Below are positions 56,988 through 64,000 of a stretch of DNA of 64,000 nt, piece after piece; the first letter of the stretch is position 1; each line of letters opens with the position of its first letter. Origin of the DNA: Thiobacillus sp. (GTDB lineage Bacteria > Pseudomonadota > Gammaproteobacteria > Burkholderiales > Thiobacillaceae); assembly GCA_016124745.1 (NCBI GenBank), contig WGNC01000007.1, positions 84,953-148,952 of the forward strand. The letters are read 5' to 3'. The translations under genes were made by a program, and so were the position numbers. Below the pieces are notes generated by a model. That model made no database searches and was not told the origin of the DNA. It saw nothing but the letters and a program-made list of their open reading frames with translations.

Positions 56988-57875
56988 ATGCCGATCGCCT
57001 CGGTCGAGCGCGAAACCGGTCTGTCGAAGGACACGCTGCGCGTGTGGGAACGTCGCTACGGATTTCCGACGCCGGAGCGTGACGCCAAGGGCGAGCGTCT
57101 GTACACCCCCGTACAGGTGCGCCGGCTCGTTCAGATCAAGCGTCTGATGGACCGTGGACACCGCCCCGGCAAGTTGCTGGCGCTCGATGAACCGTCGCTG
57201 CGGGCGCTTGATGACACGCATGCCACGCCCCTGTCGGCGCCAGGCGAAGCCCAGCTCGACAACTGGCTGCAACTGGTCAAGTCGCATGACAGCGAGGCGC
57301 TGCAGCGGCAGTTCTATCGGGAGTTGGCGAAGCGGGGCATGCCTCGATTTGTCCAGGACACGATTGCGCCCCTGATTGCCCGCATCGGCGAGGCCTGGTC
57401 GCGCAACGAACTCGGCATCTTCGAGGAGCATCTGTTCTCGCAGCACCTGAAAAAGCTGTTCCGCACGACGCTCGCCAACTTGCCGCCGCAGGTCGGCAGT
57501 CCGCGCGTGCTGCTGACCACGCTTTCTGGCGAGGAACACACCCTGGGGCTGCTGATGGTGGAAGCATTGCTGGTGGTGGAGGATGCCTATCCGGTGCTGC
57601 TTGGTCCGCAGACCCCGATCGGCGAAATCGTGCGCGCCGCAAACGTCAAGCAGGTCGATGCGGTATGCCTGTCCTTCAGCGTCGCCTATCCGACAACGCT
57701 CGCTGCGCAGGGCCTGCGCGACCTGCGGCAGATGTTGCCGGGCGACACGGAAATCTGGGCCGGTGGCTATGGCATCAAGTCGATCCGCAAGCCGATCGAA
57801 GGCGTCTGCCTGGTGCCTGAGTTTCAGGATCTGTACGATTGTCTCGCCAGGTGGCGGGTTGAAACGGGCAGCTAG
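56988..57875 (+). CDS. MerR-family cobalamin-binding regulator, CarH/LitR-like photoreceptor
   Basis: From MPIASVERETGLSKDTLRVWERRYGFP this 295-residue protein is a MerR winged helix joined to a cobalamin-binding domain. The photoreceptor residues of Thermus CarH are all present: Trp137 followed nine residues later by Glu147-His148 (W-x9-E-H), and E-x-H184-x-x-G for the lower cobalt ligand; Thermus has Trp131, Glu141, His142 and His177. Such proteins repress in the dark with adenosyl-B12 and release DNA in light. ATG at 56955 or TTG at 56946 are other starts, but these lie in the promoter. It is divergent from the lipid operon and shares operators with it. Confidence 0.88.
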   Translation: MPIASVERETGLSKDTLRVWERRYGFPTPERDAKGERLYTPVQVRRLVQIKRLMDRGHRPGKLLALDEPSLRALDDTHATPLSAPGEAQLDNWLQLVKSHDSEALQRQFYRELAKRGMPRFVQDTIAPLIARIGEAWSRNELGIFEEHLFSQHLKKLFRTTLANLPPQVGSPRVLLTTLSGEEHTLGLLMVEALLVVEDAYPVLLGPQTPIGEIVRAANVKQVDAVCLSFSVAYPTTLAAQGLRDLRQMLPGDTEIWAGGYGIKSIRKPIEGVCLVPEFQDLYDCLARWRVETGS

Positions 57876-58205
57876 AGCCTGGTTTGAACCTGGAATGCCA
57901 TCTGTTCAGACAGCAATGGCTTGAAGCAGAAAAGCCGGATGGTTCTGCGACCCAGTCGACATGTTCAGGCTCCATCTCTTCAAGCCTTTCGCCGGCCCCC
58001 GCTGGAACATGGAATCCCTGTAATCCCGGGGACGCATTCGATGCCAGTAAACCGACCGACGATGCGGCGCTGACATTCAAGACGGATACCGGCTCCGAAA
58101 GGGCGGAATTGCCACCGTGAGTCGCGCGGCGCCTCATCCCCATCTTCATCCGGATCGACCTGCGCATGCCCTGCAGGGGAGGCGTTTGATGTCCGGAATT
58201 CATTC
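57876..58205. other. Intergenic stretch without recognised content
   Basis: The 330 bases after the CarH-like gene contain a short open frame (57884-58120) without coding character, a few GC-rich inverted segments and no clear terminator or promoter. Nothing functional can be supported. Confidence 0.4.
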
Positions 58206-58608
58206 TTGATGCGGCGCCGGACCAGACTGCTGCTGTGGGGCTTGGGTCTGCTGCTCGCCGCCGCCGCGGTCGGCGTGTTTCTGGCTACGCTCGATGCTGA
58301 CGTTTGCAGGCGAACGCTGGAGCGTGAGCGGTCGGCCGCGCTGGGACGGCACGACAACACAGCTTCGGATCGACCACGCCGAAGCCACGATCCTTGCCGA
58401 TGCGCCTTTCGAGCTGTGTGGGCAGGTGACCTATGGTGAAACACCAATGCGCCAGAGCGTGAAAGGCGACGCCTCGCTGCAGCCTGCGCTCGCTGGCAAG
58501 CCCTTGCAGGTTCCCCTCGTGCTCGAATCCAAGGAAGCGCTGATTCATTCACTGATCCGCGCATTGCCGGTGGTCAAGCGGCCAAGGCCCGTCTCGGCCA
58601 GGCCTTGA
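58206..58608 (+). pseudogene. Broken AsmA-like gene
   Basis: The first 30 codons encode a membrane anchor and an AsmA-like opening (LLLWGLGLLLAAAAVGVF, then a TLERERSAALGR segment). The frame then becomes senseless, and a second frame from about 58294 carries QLRIDHAEATI, then LADAPFELCGQVTYGETPM, then PLQVPLVLES. Together they look like two collapsed pieces of an AsmA-family (DUF3971-type) inner-membrane protein joined by deletion and a frameshift. AsmA proteins are usually over 600 residues. Confidence 0.5.
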
Positions 58609-58716
58609 TCCCGTGCCAGCAACACCCCGGGCACCGAACGTCCTGATTCCCGGGAAGCATATCCGCACATGGATCACGCGCACCATGTCGTCAAATGCCT
58701 GGGTTAAGATGGCCGT

Positions 58717-59532
58717 ATGGGCGACTTGACTGAAGCACTGGACCGGACTGCAACGACCACCCTCGAACTGCTGCTGGCACACCTGCCACATTTGCTGGGC
58801 GCATTGGCGCTGCTGCTCGTTGGCTGGGTGCTTGCCCGGTTGTTGCGGATGGCCACCCGGCGCGGTGTGGTGCTTCTCGATTCGATGATCGCACGCAGAT
58901 TCGGTCAGGCGCGCTGGCGCATCGGCCGTTCGGCCATGCTGCTGGGGGCCGTCGTCTACTGGGTGGTGCTGCTACTGTTCGTCACCGCAGCGACACAGAC
59001 ACTCGGACTGCAGACTTTTACCGACTGGCTGACGCAGTTGCTCGACTACCTGCCCACGCTGGCTGCCGGGTTGCTGATCCTGACCGCAGGTTACGTGCTG
59101 TCGGGATTCGTGGCCGAACTCGTGCGGGCCACGGCCTCAGGGCTGTCCGCGCCACAACGCGACGCGCTGGCGCGCATGGCGCAGGGGGCAACCCTGGTCA
59201 TGGCCCTGCTCGTCGGTGCCGACCAGATCGGCCTCAAGGTGACCTGGATCGCCATTTTTGCCGCGCTGCTGGTGGCGTCGCTGGTTGGCGGCGTGACCAT
59301 CGCGGTCAGCCTGGGCGCGCGCAGCTATGTCTCAAACCTGATCGGTGCCCATCATCTGCGCCAGGCATTCCGCCTGGGCCAGCGCGTGCGGGTGGCCGGC
59401 CACGAGGGGCACATCATCGATGTCACCGCCACCTCGCTGGTGCTGGAAACCGATTCCGGCCGTGTCGTGCTGCCCGGACGCATTTACCATGACGAAGCGA
59501 TCGTGCTGATCGCTCGCCAGGACGGCAACTGA
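58717..59532 (+). CDS. Small-conductance mechanosensitive channel-like protein
   Basis: The 271-residue protein has four or five membrane helices, with the pore-like segment GGVTIAVSLGARSYVSNLIGAHHLRQAFRLGQRVRVAGHEGHI followed by a short beta domain (VLETDSGRVVLPGRIYHDEAI). This is the MscS fold with a short C-terminus. It begins a three-gene unit with the MgtE-related genes (10 nt gap), so it may take part in magnesium or osmotic balance. Confidence 0.87.
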   Translation: MGDLTEALDRTATTTLELLLAHLPHLLGALALLLVGWVLARLLRMATRRGVVLLDSMIARRFGQARWRIGRSAMLLGAVVYWVVLLLFVTAATQTLGLQTFTDWLTQLLDYLPTLAAGLLILTAGYVLSGFVAELVRATASGLSAPQRDALARMAQGATLVMALLVGADQIGLKVTWIAIFAALLVASLVGGVTIAVSLGARSYVSNLIGAHHLRQAFRLGQRVRVAGHEGHIIDVTATSLVLETDSGRVVLPGRIYHDEAIVLIARQDGN

Positions 59533-59542
59533 GCCTGCGGCC

Positions 59543-60415
59543 ATGGCCGGAGACCGCGAACACGCCCTGAGCCTGGCATTCATGCGCGGGCATCCGGCAC
59601 AGGCGGCACGGGTGCTCGAATCATTGCCAGCCGACGAGGCTGCGGTGTTGTTCGCTCAGGTGCCCGCGCGCCTGGGCGCCGAGGTGCTGGCCGCCATGCT
59701 GCCCTACCGCGCGGCGCACTGCATCGAATCGCTCGGCGATGCGCGTGCGCTGGAATTGCTGGCCCAGATGGGCACGCAACCGACGGTGGCGGTGCTGCGC
59801 CACCTCCCCGAGCCGAGGCGTCAAAGATTGATTACCGGCCTTCCCACCGCCGCTGCCGTCGCCTCGACGCTGTTGCTGGGCTTCGCCGAGGATACGCTGG
59901 GTGCGTGGGCCAACCCCGACGTGGTCGTGCTCCCTGCCGACACCCGTGCGACCCATGCGCTCGAGCGGATGCGGCAGGCACCTGCCTCGCAATCGCAACT
60001 GTTCGTTGCCGACCGCGAACGACGGCTGGCTGGCATCGTCCATCTGGGCACCCTGCTGCAGGCGCCGGAGGGCGCCACGCTGGGGACGCTGATGCAGCGC
60101 GCGGCGCATGTCCTGGCTGCACATTCACCGCTTTCGGCAGCACCCGCCCATCCGGGATGGGAGGGCAGTTCCGTGTTGCCGGTGGTCGAGCCCGGAGAGC
60201 GTCTGGTCGGTGTGATGACGCGCGACGCGCTGACGCGTGCGCTGCGCCGTGTCGCATTGTCCCCCGCGCGCTCGGACGGCGAGCCCACGTTGCCAGTGTT
60301 GCTTGCGCGGGGCTATTGGCAGGCACTTTCCGGCCTGCTGGAGGCCGGACTGGCGCTGCTGCCCAGGGTGCCGTCGTTGGCGGATACCAACGCGGAGAAG
60401 CCGGATGAACGCTGA
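59543..60415 (+). CDS. MgtE-N/CBS regulatory protein without channel domain
   Basis: The 290-residue protein has the N-terminal helical domain of MgtE (ARVLESLPADEAAVLFAQVPARLGAEVLAAMLP) followed by a CBS pair, but no magnesium-channel helices. A full MgtE follows and overlaps it by 11 nt. It may pair with that MgtE as a sensor subunit or a diverged duplicate. This stand-alone form is unusual. Confidence 0.8.
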   Translation: MAGDREHALSLAFMRGHPAQAARVLESLPADEAAVLFAQVPARLGAEVLAAMLPYRAAHCIESLGDARALELLAQMGTQPTVAVLRHLPEPRRQRLITGLPTAAAVASTLLLGFAEDTLGAWANPDVVVLPADTRATHALERMRQAPASQSQLFVADRERRLAGIVHLGTLLQAPEGATLGTLMQRAAHVLAAHSPLSAAPAHPGWEGSSVLPVVEPGERLVGVMTRDALTRALRRVALSPARSDGEPTLPVLLARGYWQALSGLLEAGLALLPRVPSLADTNAEKPDER

Positions 60416-61748
60416 GTCGCTCGCCACCCCGGCGAAACTGGAACCCGCCGAAGCCGCCCTGACGCATCGCTTCCTGCTCGACTATCCGTATGAGGCAGCA
60501 CGCCTGTTCGAGGCGATGCCGGCTGACGATGCGGCCGCACTGATCGCCGCGCAACCGCTGCACGCGGCACTACGCGCCTGGCAGTCGCTGACGCCCGATG
60601 TCGCGCTGGAGGTGCTGGAACGACTGCCCGAACCACAGCCGCAGCATCTGCTGGCCGAGGCCGATCCCCTGGCCAGCGTCGCCGTGCTGACGCAACTCGA
60701 CGCCTCGCAGCGCGAGGCCTGGCTGCAGCAGCTTGACGCCGAGGTGGCACGTGAACTGCGTACCTTGCTTGCCTACCCGGATGACAGCGCCGGCCGCATG
60801 ATGGACCCACGCGTCAGCCCGTTGCGCACTGGCATGACCGTGGCCGAGGCGGTCGAGCGCCTGCGTCAAATCCGTCGCAGCGGCCTGCGCGAACTGTTCG
60901 TCGTCGATGACGAGGGCCGGCTCGCAGGCTGTGTGGAGGTGCAGGATCTGGCGCTGGCTGCGCGCGAGTTGCCGCTCGCGGATATCACGCGCGGTGTGTC
61001 CGCCTTCGTACACGACCTGGACCCGCGCGAGGACGTGGTCGAGACACTGATGAGTCAGCCGATCAGCACGCTGCCGGTGGTCAACATCAGCGGCCGCTTC
61101 ATCGGCGTCATCCGGCAGGCCGAACTGATGGCGGCGGTGGAAGAAGAAACCAGCCTCGACATGCAGACCATGGTGGGCGTCAGCCCTGACGAGCGCGCAC
61201 TGTCATCGCCGATTTTTGCAGTGAAGAAGCGCCTTCCCTGGCTGCAGATCAATCTATTGACTGCTTTCCTCGCCGCTGCCGTGGTGGGCCTGTTCGAAAG
61301 CACCATCGCGCAGTTCACCGCGCTGGCCGTGCTGCTGCCGGTGGTGGCCGGGCAGTCGGGCAATGCCGGCGCCCAGGCCCTGGCCATCACGATGCGCGGG
61401 CTGGTGCTGCGCGAGATCAGCCTGCGACACTGGCCTGCGGTGGTCGGCAAGGAGGCGCTGACCGGCCTCATCAACGGGGTTGCCGTCGCCGCCACCACCG
61501 GCCTGGCAGTCTATATCTGGAGCCGCTCGCTGGCGCTGGTCGGGGTGATCGTGCTGGCCATGGTCATCTCGATGCTCGTGGCTGGCCTGGCCGGTGCGCT
61601 GGTGCCGATCCTACTGAGCCGCTTCGGCCAGGATCCGGCGTCCGCTTCGTCGATCATCCTGACCACCGTGACCGATGTGGTGGGGTTCTTTTCGTTCCTC
61701 GGTATCGCAGCGCTGTTCGCACCTCTGCTCGTGCAAAGCGGTGTCTGA
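60405..61748 (+). CDS. mgtE: Magnesium transporter MgtE
   Basis: The 447-residue protein has the acidic MgtE-N domain, two CBS domains (GMTVAEAVERLRQI and DVVETLMSQPISTLPVV) and five C-terminal helices with the selectivity region PVVAGQSGNAGAQALAITMRG. The cytosolic domains close the channel when magnesium is high. It is the last gene of the unit. Confidence 0.95.
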   Translation: MNAESLATPAKLEPAEAALTHRFLLDYPYEAARLFEAMPADDAAALIAAQPLHAALRAWQSLTPDVALEVLERLPEPQPQHLLAEADPLASVAVLTQLDASQREAWLQQLDAEVARELRTLLAYPDDSAGRMMDPRVSPLRTGMTVAEAVERLRQIRRSGLRELFVVDDEGRLAGCVEVQDLALAARELPLADITRGVSAFVHDLDPREDVVETLMSQPISTLPVVNISGRFIGVIRQAELMAAVEEETSLDMQTMVGVSPDERALSSPIFAVKKRLPWLQINLLTAFLAAAVVGLFESTIAQFTALAVLLPVVAGQSGNAGAQALAITMRGLVLREISLRHWPAVVGKEALTGLINGVAVAATTGLAVYIWSRSLALVGVIVLAMVISMLVAGLAGALVPILLSRFGQDPASASSIILTTVTDVVGFFSFLGIAALFAPLLVQSGV

Positions 61749-61772
61749 GGATTGGGTCGAGACATCGCAGAA

Positions 61773-63590
61773 CTAACGTCTGACCTCTGGCAAGTTTTCG
61801 GTTTGTTTGACCCGAATCACCGTCCCCTCGCGGCGCGGGTCGGCGGCACCGTGACGGGAGCCGGTCGCGGGGTCGACGGCGACTGCCTGCACCGAGCCGA
61901 TGGTGGCCTGGCAGCCGTCCGACCCTAGCTCACCCAAGCCGACATGGCCGAGGCTGCGCAGGGTATCCTGGGTGGCGATGCTGAAGCGTGGCTGCATGAA
62001 AGGCGCGCCGCCTTCGCATGCCACACGGCCGGCCGCCTGCGTCACCGACAGGCGCGGCGCATCGATGGCCTGCTGCAGGCTCATGCCATGGTCGACCAGA
62101 TTGAGCGTGACGTTGAGGACGGAATTGATGATGGTCGATCCACCAGGGGACCCATAGACGGCAACTGGCTTGCCATCCCTGAACAGCACCGTCGGCGCCA
62201 TGCTGGAGCGCGGGCGCTTGCCGGGTGCGACGTCGTTGGCGCCGGGGTTGCCCGCGGCAGCGTCGCCGCTCGGCACGAAATTGAAATCGGTCAGCTCGTT
62301 GTTGAGCAGGAAGCCATATCCCGGCACCGTGATGCCCGAGCCCCAGGTGAATTCGATGGTGCTGGTGTAGCTCACCAGATTGCCCCAGCGGTCGACGATG
62401 GAAAAATGCGTGGTGTGGGGACTTTCCTGTTGCGTGGACTGCGGTTGTGGCCGCGCGGATAGCGTGTCCCTGGGCCGTGGATTGCCCGCATGCGGCGTAC
62501 CCATTCTGCTGTCCGGCTTGATCAGGGCTGAGCGCGTTGCCAGATAGTCGGCGTTCAAGAGGTCCACCTGCGGCACCGGCATCGCATCGTCGTCGCCGAT
62601 CCATACCGCGCGATCAGCAAAGGCCAGGCGCATCGCCTCGATCATCACGTTCAGGGTTTTCGGGCTGCCGAAGCCATAGCCCTGAGCAGGGTCACCCAGC
62701 GGGAAGCGCTCGAGCATCGCCAGAATCTGGAACGTTGTCAGGCCGCCGGAAGAGGGCGGCGGCATGCCCGCCAGCGTCCACCCGCGATAGTGTCCGACCA
62801 GCGGCTTGCGTATCGCGACCTGGTATTGCGCCAGATCGGCGAGCGTCATGCGGCCTGCGCCCGCCGGACCGAGCTCGCTGCGAGCGCGCTGCTGGGCCTC
62901 GACGATCGCCTGCGCCATGGGGCCGCGGTAAAAGGCATCGGGCCCCTCGGCGGCCAGCAGTTTCAGCGTTCGGGCCAGGTCGGGCTGCGCCAGCCGGTCG
63001 CCCTCCTTCAAGGGCACGCCACCCGGACGAAAGATCGCCGCGGTCTCCGGCTGCAACTGGGTGCGGCCACCGTCGTTGGCGATGTCTTCTGCCATGAAGC
63101 GGTTGACGCGAAAGCCGTGTTCGGCGAGTTCGATCGCGGGTTGCAGGGCCTGGGACAGCGGCAGCGTGCCCCAGCGGCGCAGTGCGGTGTCGACCCCGCG
63201 CAGGGTGCCCGGCACGCCGACCGACAGACCGCTGGTCGATGCCTGCTGAAAAGGCATCGGCATGCCCTCGGGTGCGAACATGTCGGCGCTCGCGGCCGCC
63301 GGCGCACGCTCGCGGGAATCGACGATGACGGTCTCGCCGGTCTTGGTCAGATGGATCAGCATGAAGCCGCCGCCGCCGATGCCGGAGGATTGGGGTTCGA
63401 CCACGTTGAGTGCGAACTGCACGGCGGCGGCGGCATCGATGGCGTTGCCGCCCTGCGCCAGCATGCGCGCGCCGGCCGCGGCCGCGGCCGGATGCGACAC
63501 GGCCACCACACCGTCTGGCGAGACGGCCAGTGCCGGGGACGACAACAGAAACAAAAGCAGAAAGCGACGGAAGCGCGCGACAGGGATCAT
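61773..63590 (-). CDS. ggt: Gamma-glutamyltranspeptidase
   Basis: GGT cleaves glutathione and other gamma-glutamyl compounds in the periplasm. The 605-residue precursor has a signal peptide (ending LAVSP region), the N-terminal GGGGFMLIHL segment and the autoprocessing site SPHTTHFSIVD, whose second Thr becomes the nucleophile of the small subunit. The YGSPGGSTIINSVLN block lines the active site. It is convergent with mgtE. Confidence 0.94.
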   Translation of the reverse strand: MIPVARFRRFLLLFLLSSPALAVSPDGVVAVSHPAAAAAGARMLAQGGNAIDAAAAVQFALNVVEPQSSGIGGGGFMLIHLTKTGETVIVDSRERAPAAASADMFAPEGMPMPFQQASTSGLSVGVPGTLRGVDTALRRWGTLPLSQALQPAIELAEHGFRVNRFMAEDIANDGGRTQLQPETAAIFRPGGVPLKEGDRLAQPDLARTLKLLAAEGPDAFYRGPMAQAIVEAQQRARSELGPAGAGRMTLADLAQYQVAIRKPLVGHYRGWTLAGMPPPSSGGLTTFQILAMLERFPLGDPAQGYGFGSPKTLNVMIEAMRLAFADRAVWIGDDDAMPVPQVDLLNADYLATRSALIKPDSRMGTPHAGNPRPRDTLSARPQPQSTQQESPHTTHFSIVDRWGNLVSYTSTIEFTWGSGITVPGYGFLLNNELTDFNFVPSGDAAAGNPGANDVAPGKRPRSSMAPTVLFRDGKPVAVYGSPGGSTIINSVLNVTLNLVDHGMSLQQAIDAPRLSVTQAAGRVACEGGAPFMQPRFSIATQDTLRSLGHVGLGELGSDGCQATIGSVQAVAVDPATGSRHGAADPRREGTVIRVKQTENLPEVRR

Positions 63591-64000
63591 GGGGATTTGC
63601 AGGACGGAAGTGATCAGGTAGCTGGAGACTGCACTTTCACGACCACGCGAGTCAATTTACTCAGACCGATTATCCGGTGCCTGGATGCCATTCGGGACCC
63701 TGTCATGAATGGGTCAGACCACAGGAGCCACGAGTGGAAGTCACGGAATACATATAAGACCAGTTCATTAATCGAAAGAAATTATTGATCAATCAAATGC
63801 ATGTGCTATTAAGCATAGACGGCGCTAATGGATGGTAAGGCGTCTATTCATAAATTCGAATCAGTAGTGTCCGGTTAAAACGATGCCCATGAGCTTAAAA
63901 CCAACAACTGGAGCGGCATTCGGAGGTTTTTCTGGTGTCTCCGATTTGAACGGCGGATTGCCGATAAGGCAGTCTTCCGGCTTTGCTTTCACCGGAGACG
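63591..64000. other. AT-richer window end with possible partial minus-strand gene or IS end
   Basis: No complete gene is seen. On the minus strand a frame is open from the window edge to a stop at 63861-63863 (about 45 codons, ending VVGFKLMGIVLTGHY). The bases AGTGTCCGGTTAAAA at 63866 resemble the end of an insertion sequence, which would continue beyond the window. Neither reading is firm. Confidence 0.3.

Noticed and set aside
57884..58120. 78-codon frame after the CarH-like gene
   Set aside because: No start signal, family or codon character; probably chance.

Overview
The window is a GC-rich stretch of a betaproteobacterial chromosome. The mix of flagellar export genes, DapA/BamC, ScpA/ScpB, a soluble NiFe hydrogenase, rubrerythrin with a DUF3501 protein, and a periplasmic metallo-beta-lactamase-fold hydrolase suggests a motile, redox-versatile organism near Thiobacillus/Hydrogenophilales. 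That placement is inference from gene content, not from a marker gene. No tRNA, rRNA or CRISPR array was seen. About 55 genuine protein genes are present, mostly in tight operons with 4-bp ATGA/GTGA overlaps.

Layout. Positions 1-4082 hold the end of a flagellar export operon (fliI partial, fliJ, an unrecognised gene, fliO, fliP, fliQ, fliR). Positions 4198-8730 hold dapA, bamC, a metallo-beta-lactamase-fold hydrolase, a DEAD-box helicase and a DUF3301 gene. A 238-bp element with 19-bp terminal inverted repeats follows. Positions 8991-11115 (minus) carry a periplasmic metallo-hydrolase, a flavin reductase and msrB. Positions 11260-13930 hold a rubrerythrin / two-cluster Fe-S protein / DUF3501 cluster with a strong promoter and a palindrome beside it. 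Then come a cyclopropane-fatty-acid synthase, a GDP-mannose enzyme and Lon.

Positions 19700-25600 look like a scarred region: a transposase remnant, glycogen phosphorylase, a phosphoketolase 3'-end remnant, polyphosphate kinase 2, small genes and a pair of DnaA boxes. Positions 25615-27978 are scpA-scpB-rluB. Positions 28080-33552 (minus) are an arginine deiminase cluster with two transporters and an outer-membrane barrel, but no arcB or arcC. Positions 34568-39217 are a four-subunit soluble NiFe hydrogenase with its own maturation protease. prmB, dapE, a yffB-like gene, an Atm1-type ABC exporter, an MFS permease, a GNAT enzyme, an FAD protein and cbpA-cbpM follow.

The most interesting part is 49396-57875. 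A nine- to ten-gene minus-strand operon (small ORF, periplasmic glutathione peroxidase, flavin oxidoreductase, DUF1365, an atypical CFA/UfaM-like methyltransferase, chalcone-isomerase-like protein, MFS carrier, DUF3833 lipoprotein, SDR, NTF2-like) is divergent from a MerR-family regulator. That regulator carries the complete cobalamin photoreceptor signature of CarH/LitR: W-x9-E-H and E-x-H-x-x-G. The divergent region holds two near-identical operators, each inside an 18-bp promoter spacer and 63 bp apart. I infer a B12/light-controlled membrane-lipid (possibly furan fatty acid) and peroxide-defence regulon. The last part holds a MscS-like channel, an MgtE-N/CBS protein, MgtE and a gamma-glutamyltranspeptidase.

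Small palindromic repeats carrying a CCGTTCGCCCTGAGCCTGTC-type module recur. Some end exactly in the stop codons of neighbouring genes, and others have been read into the N-termini of proteins.
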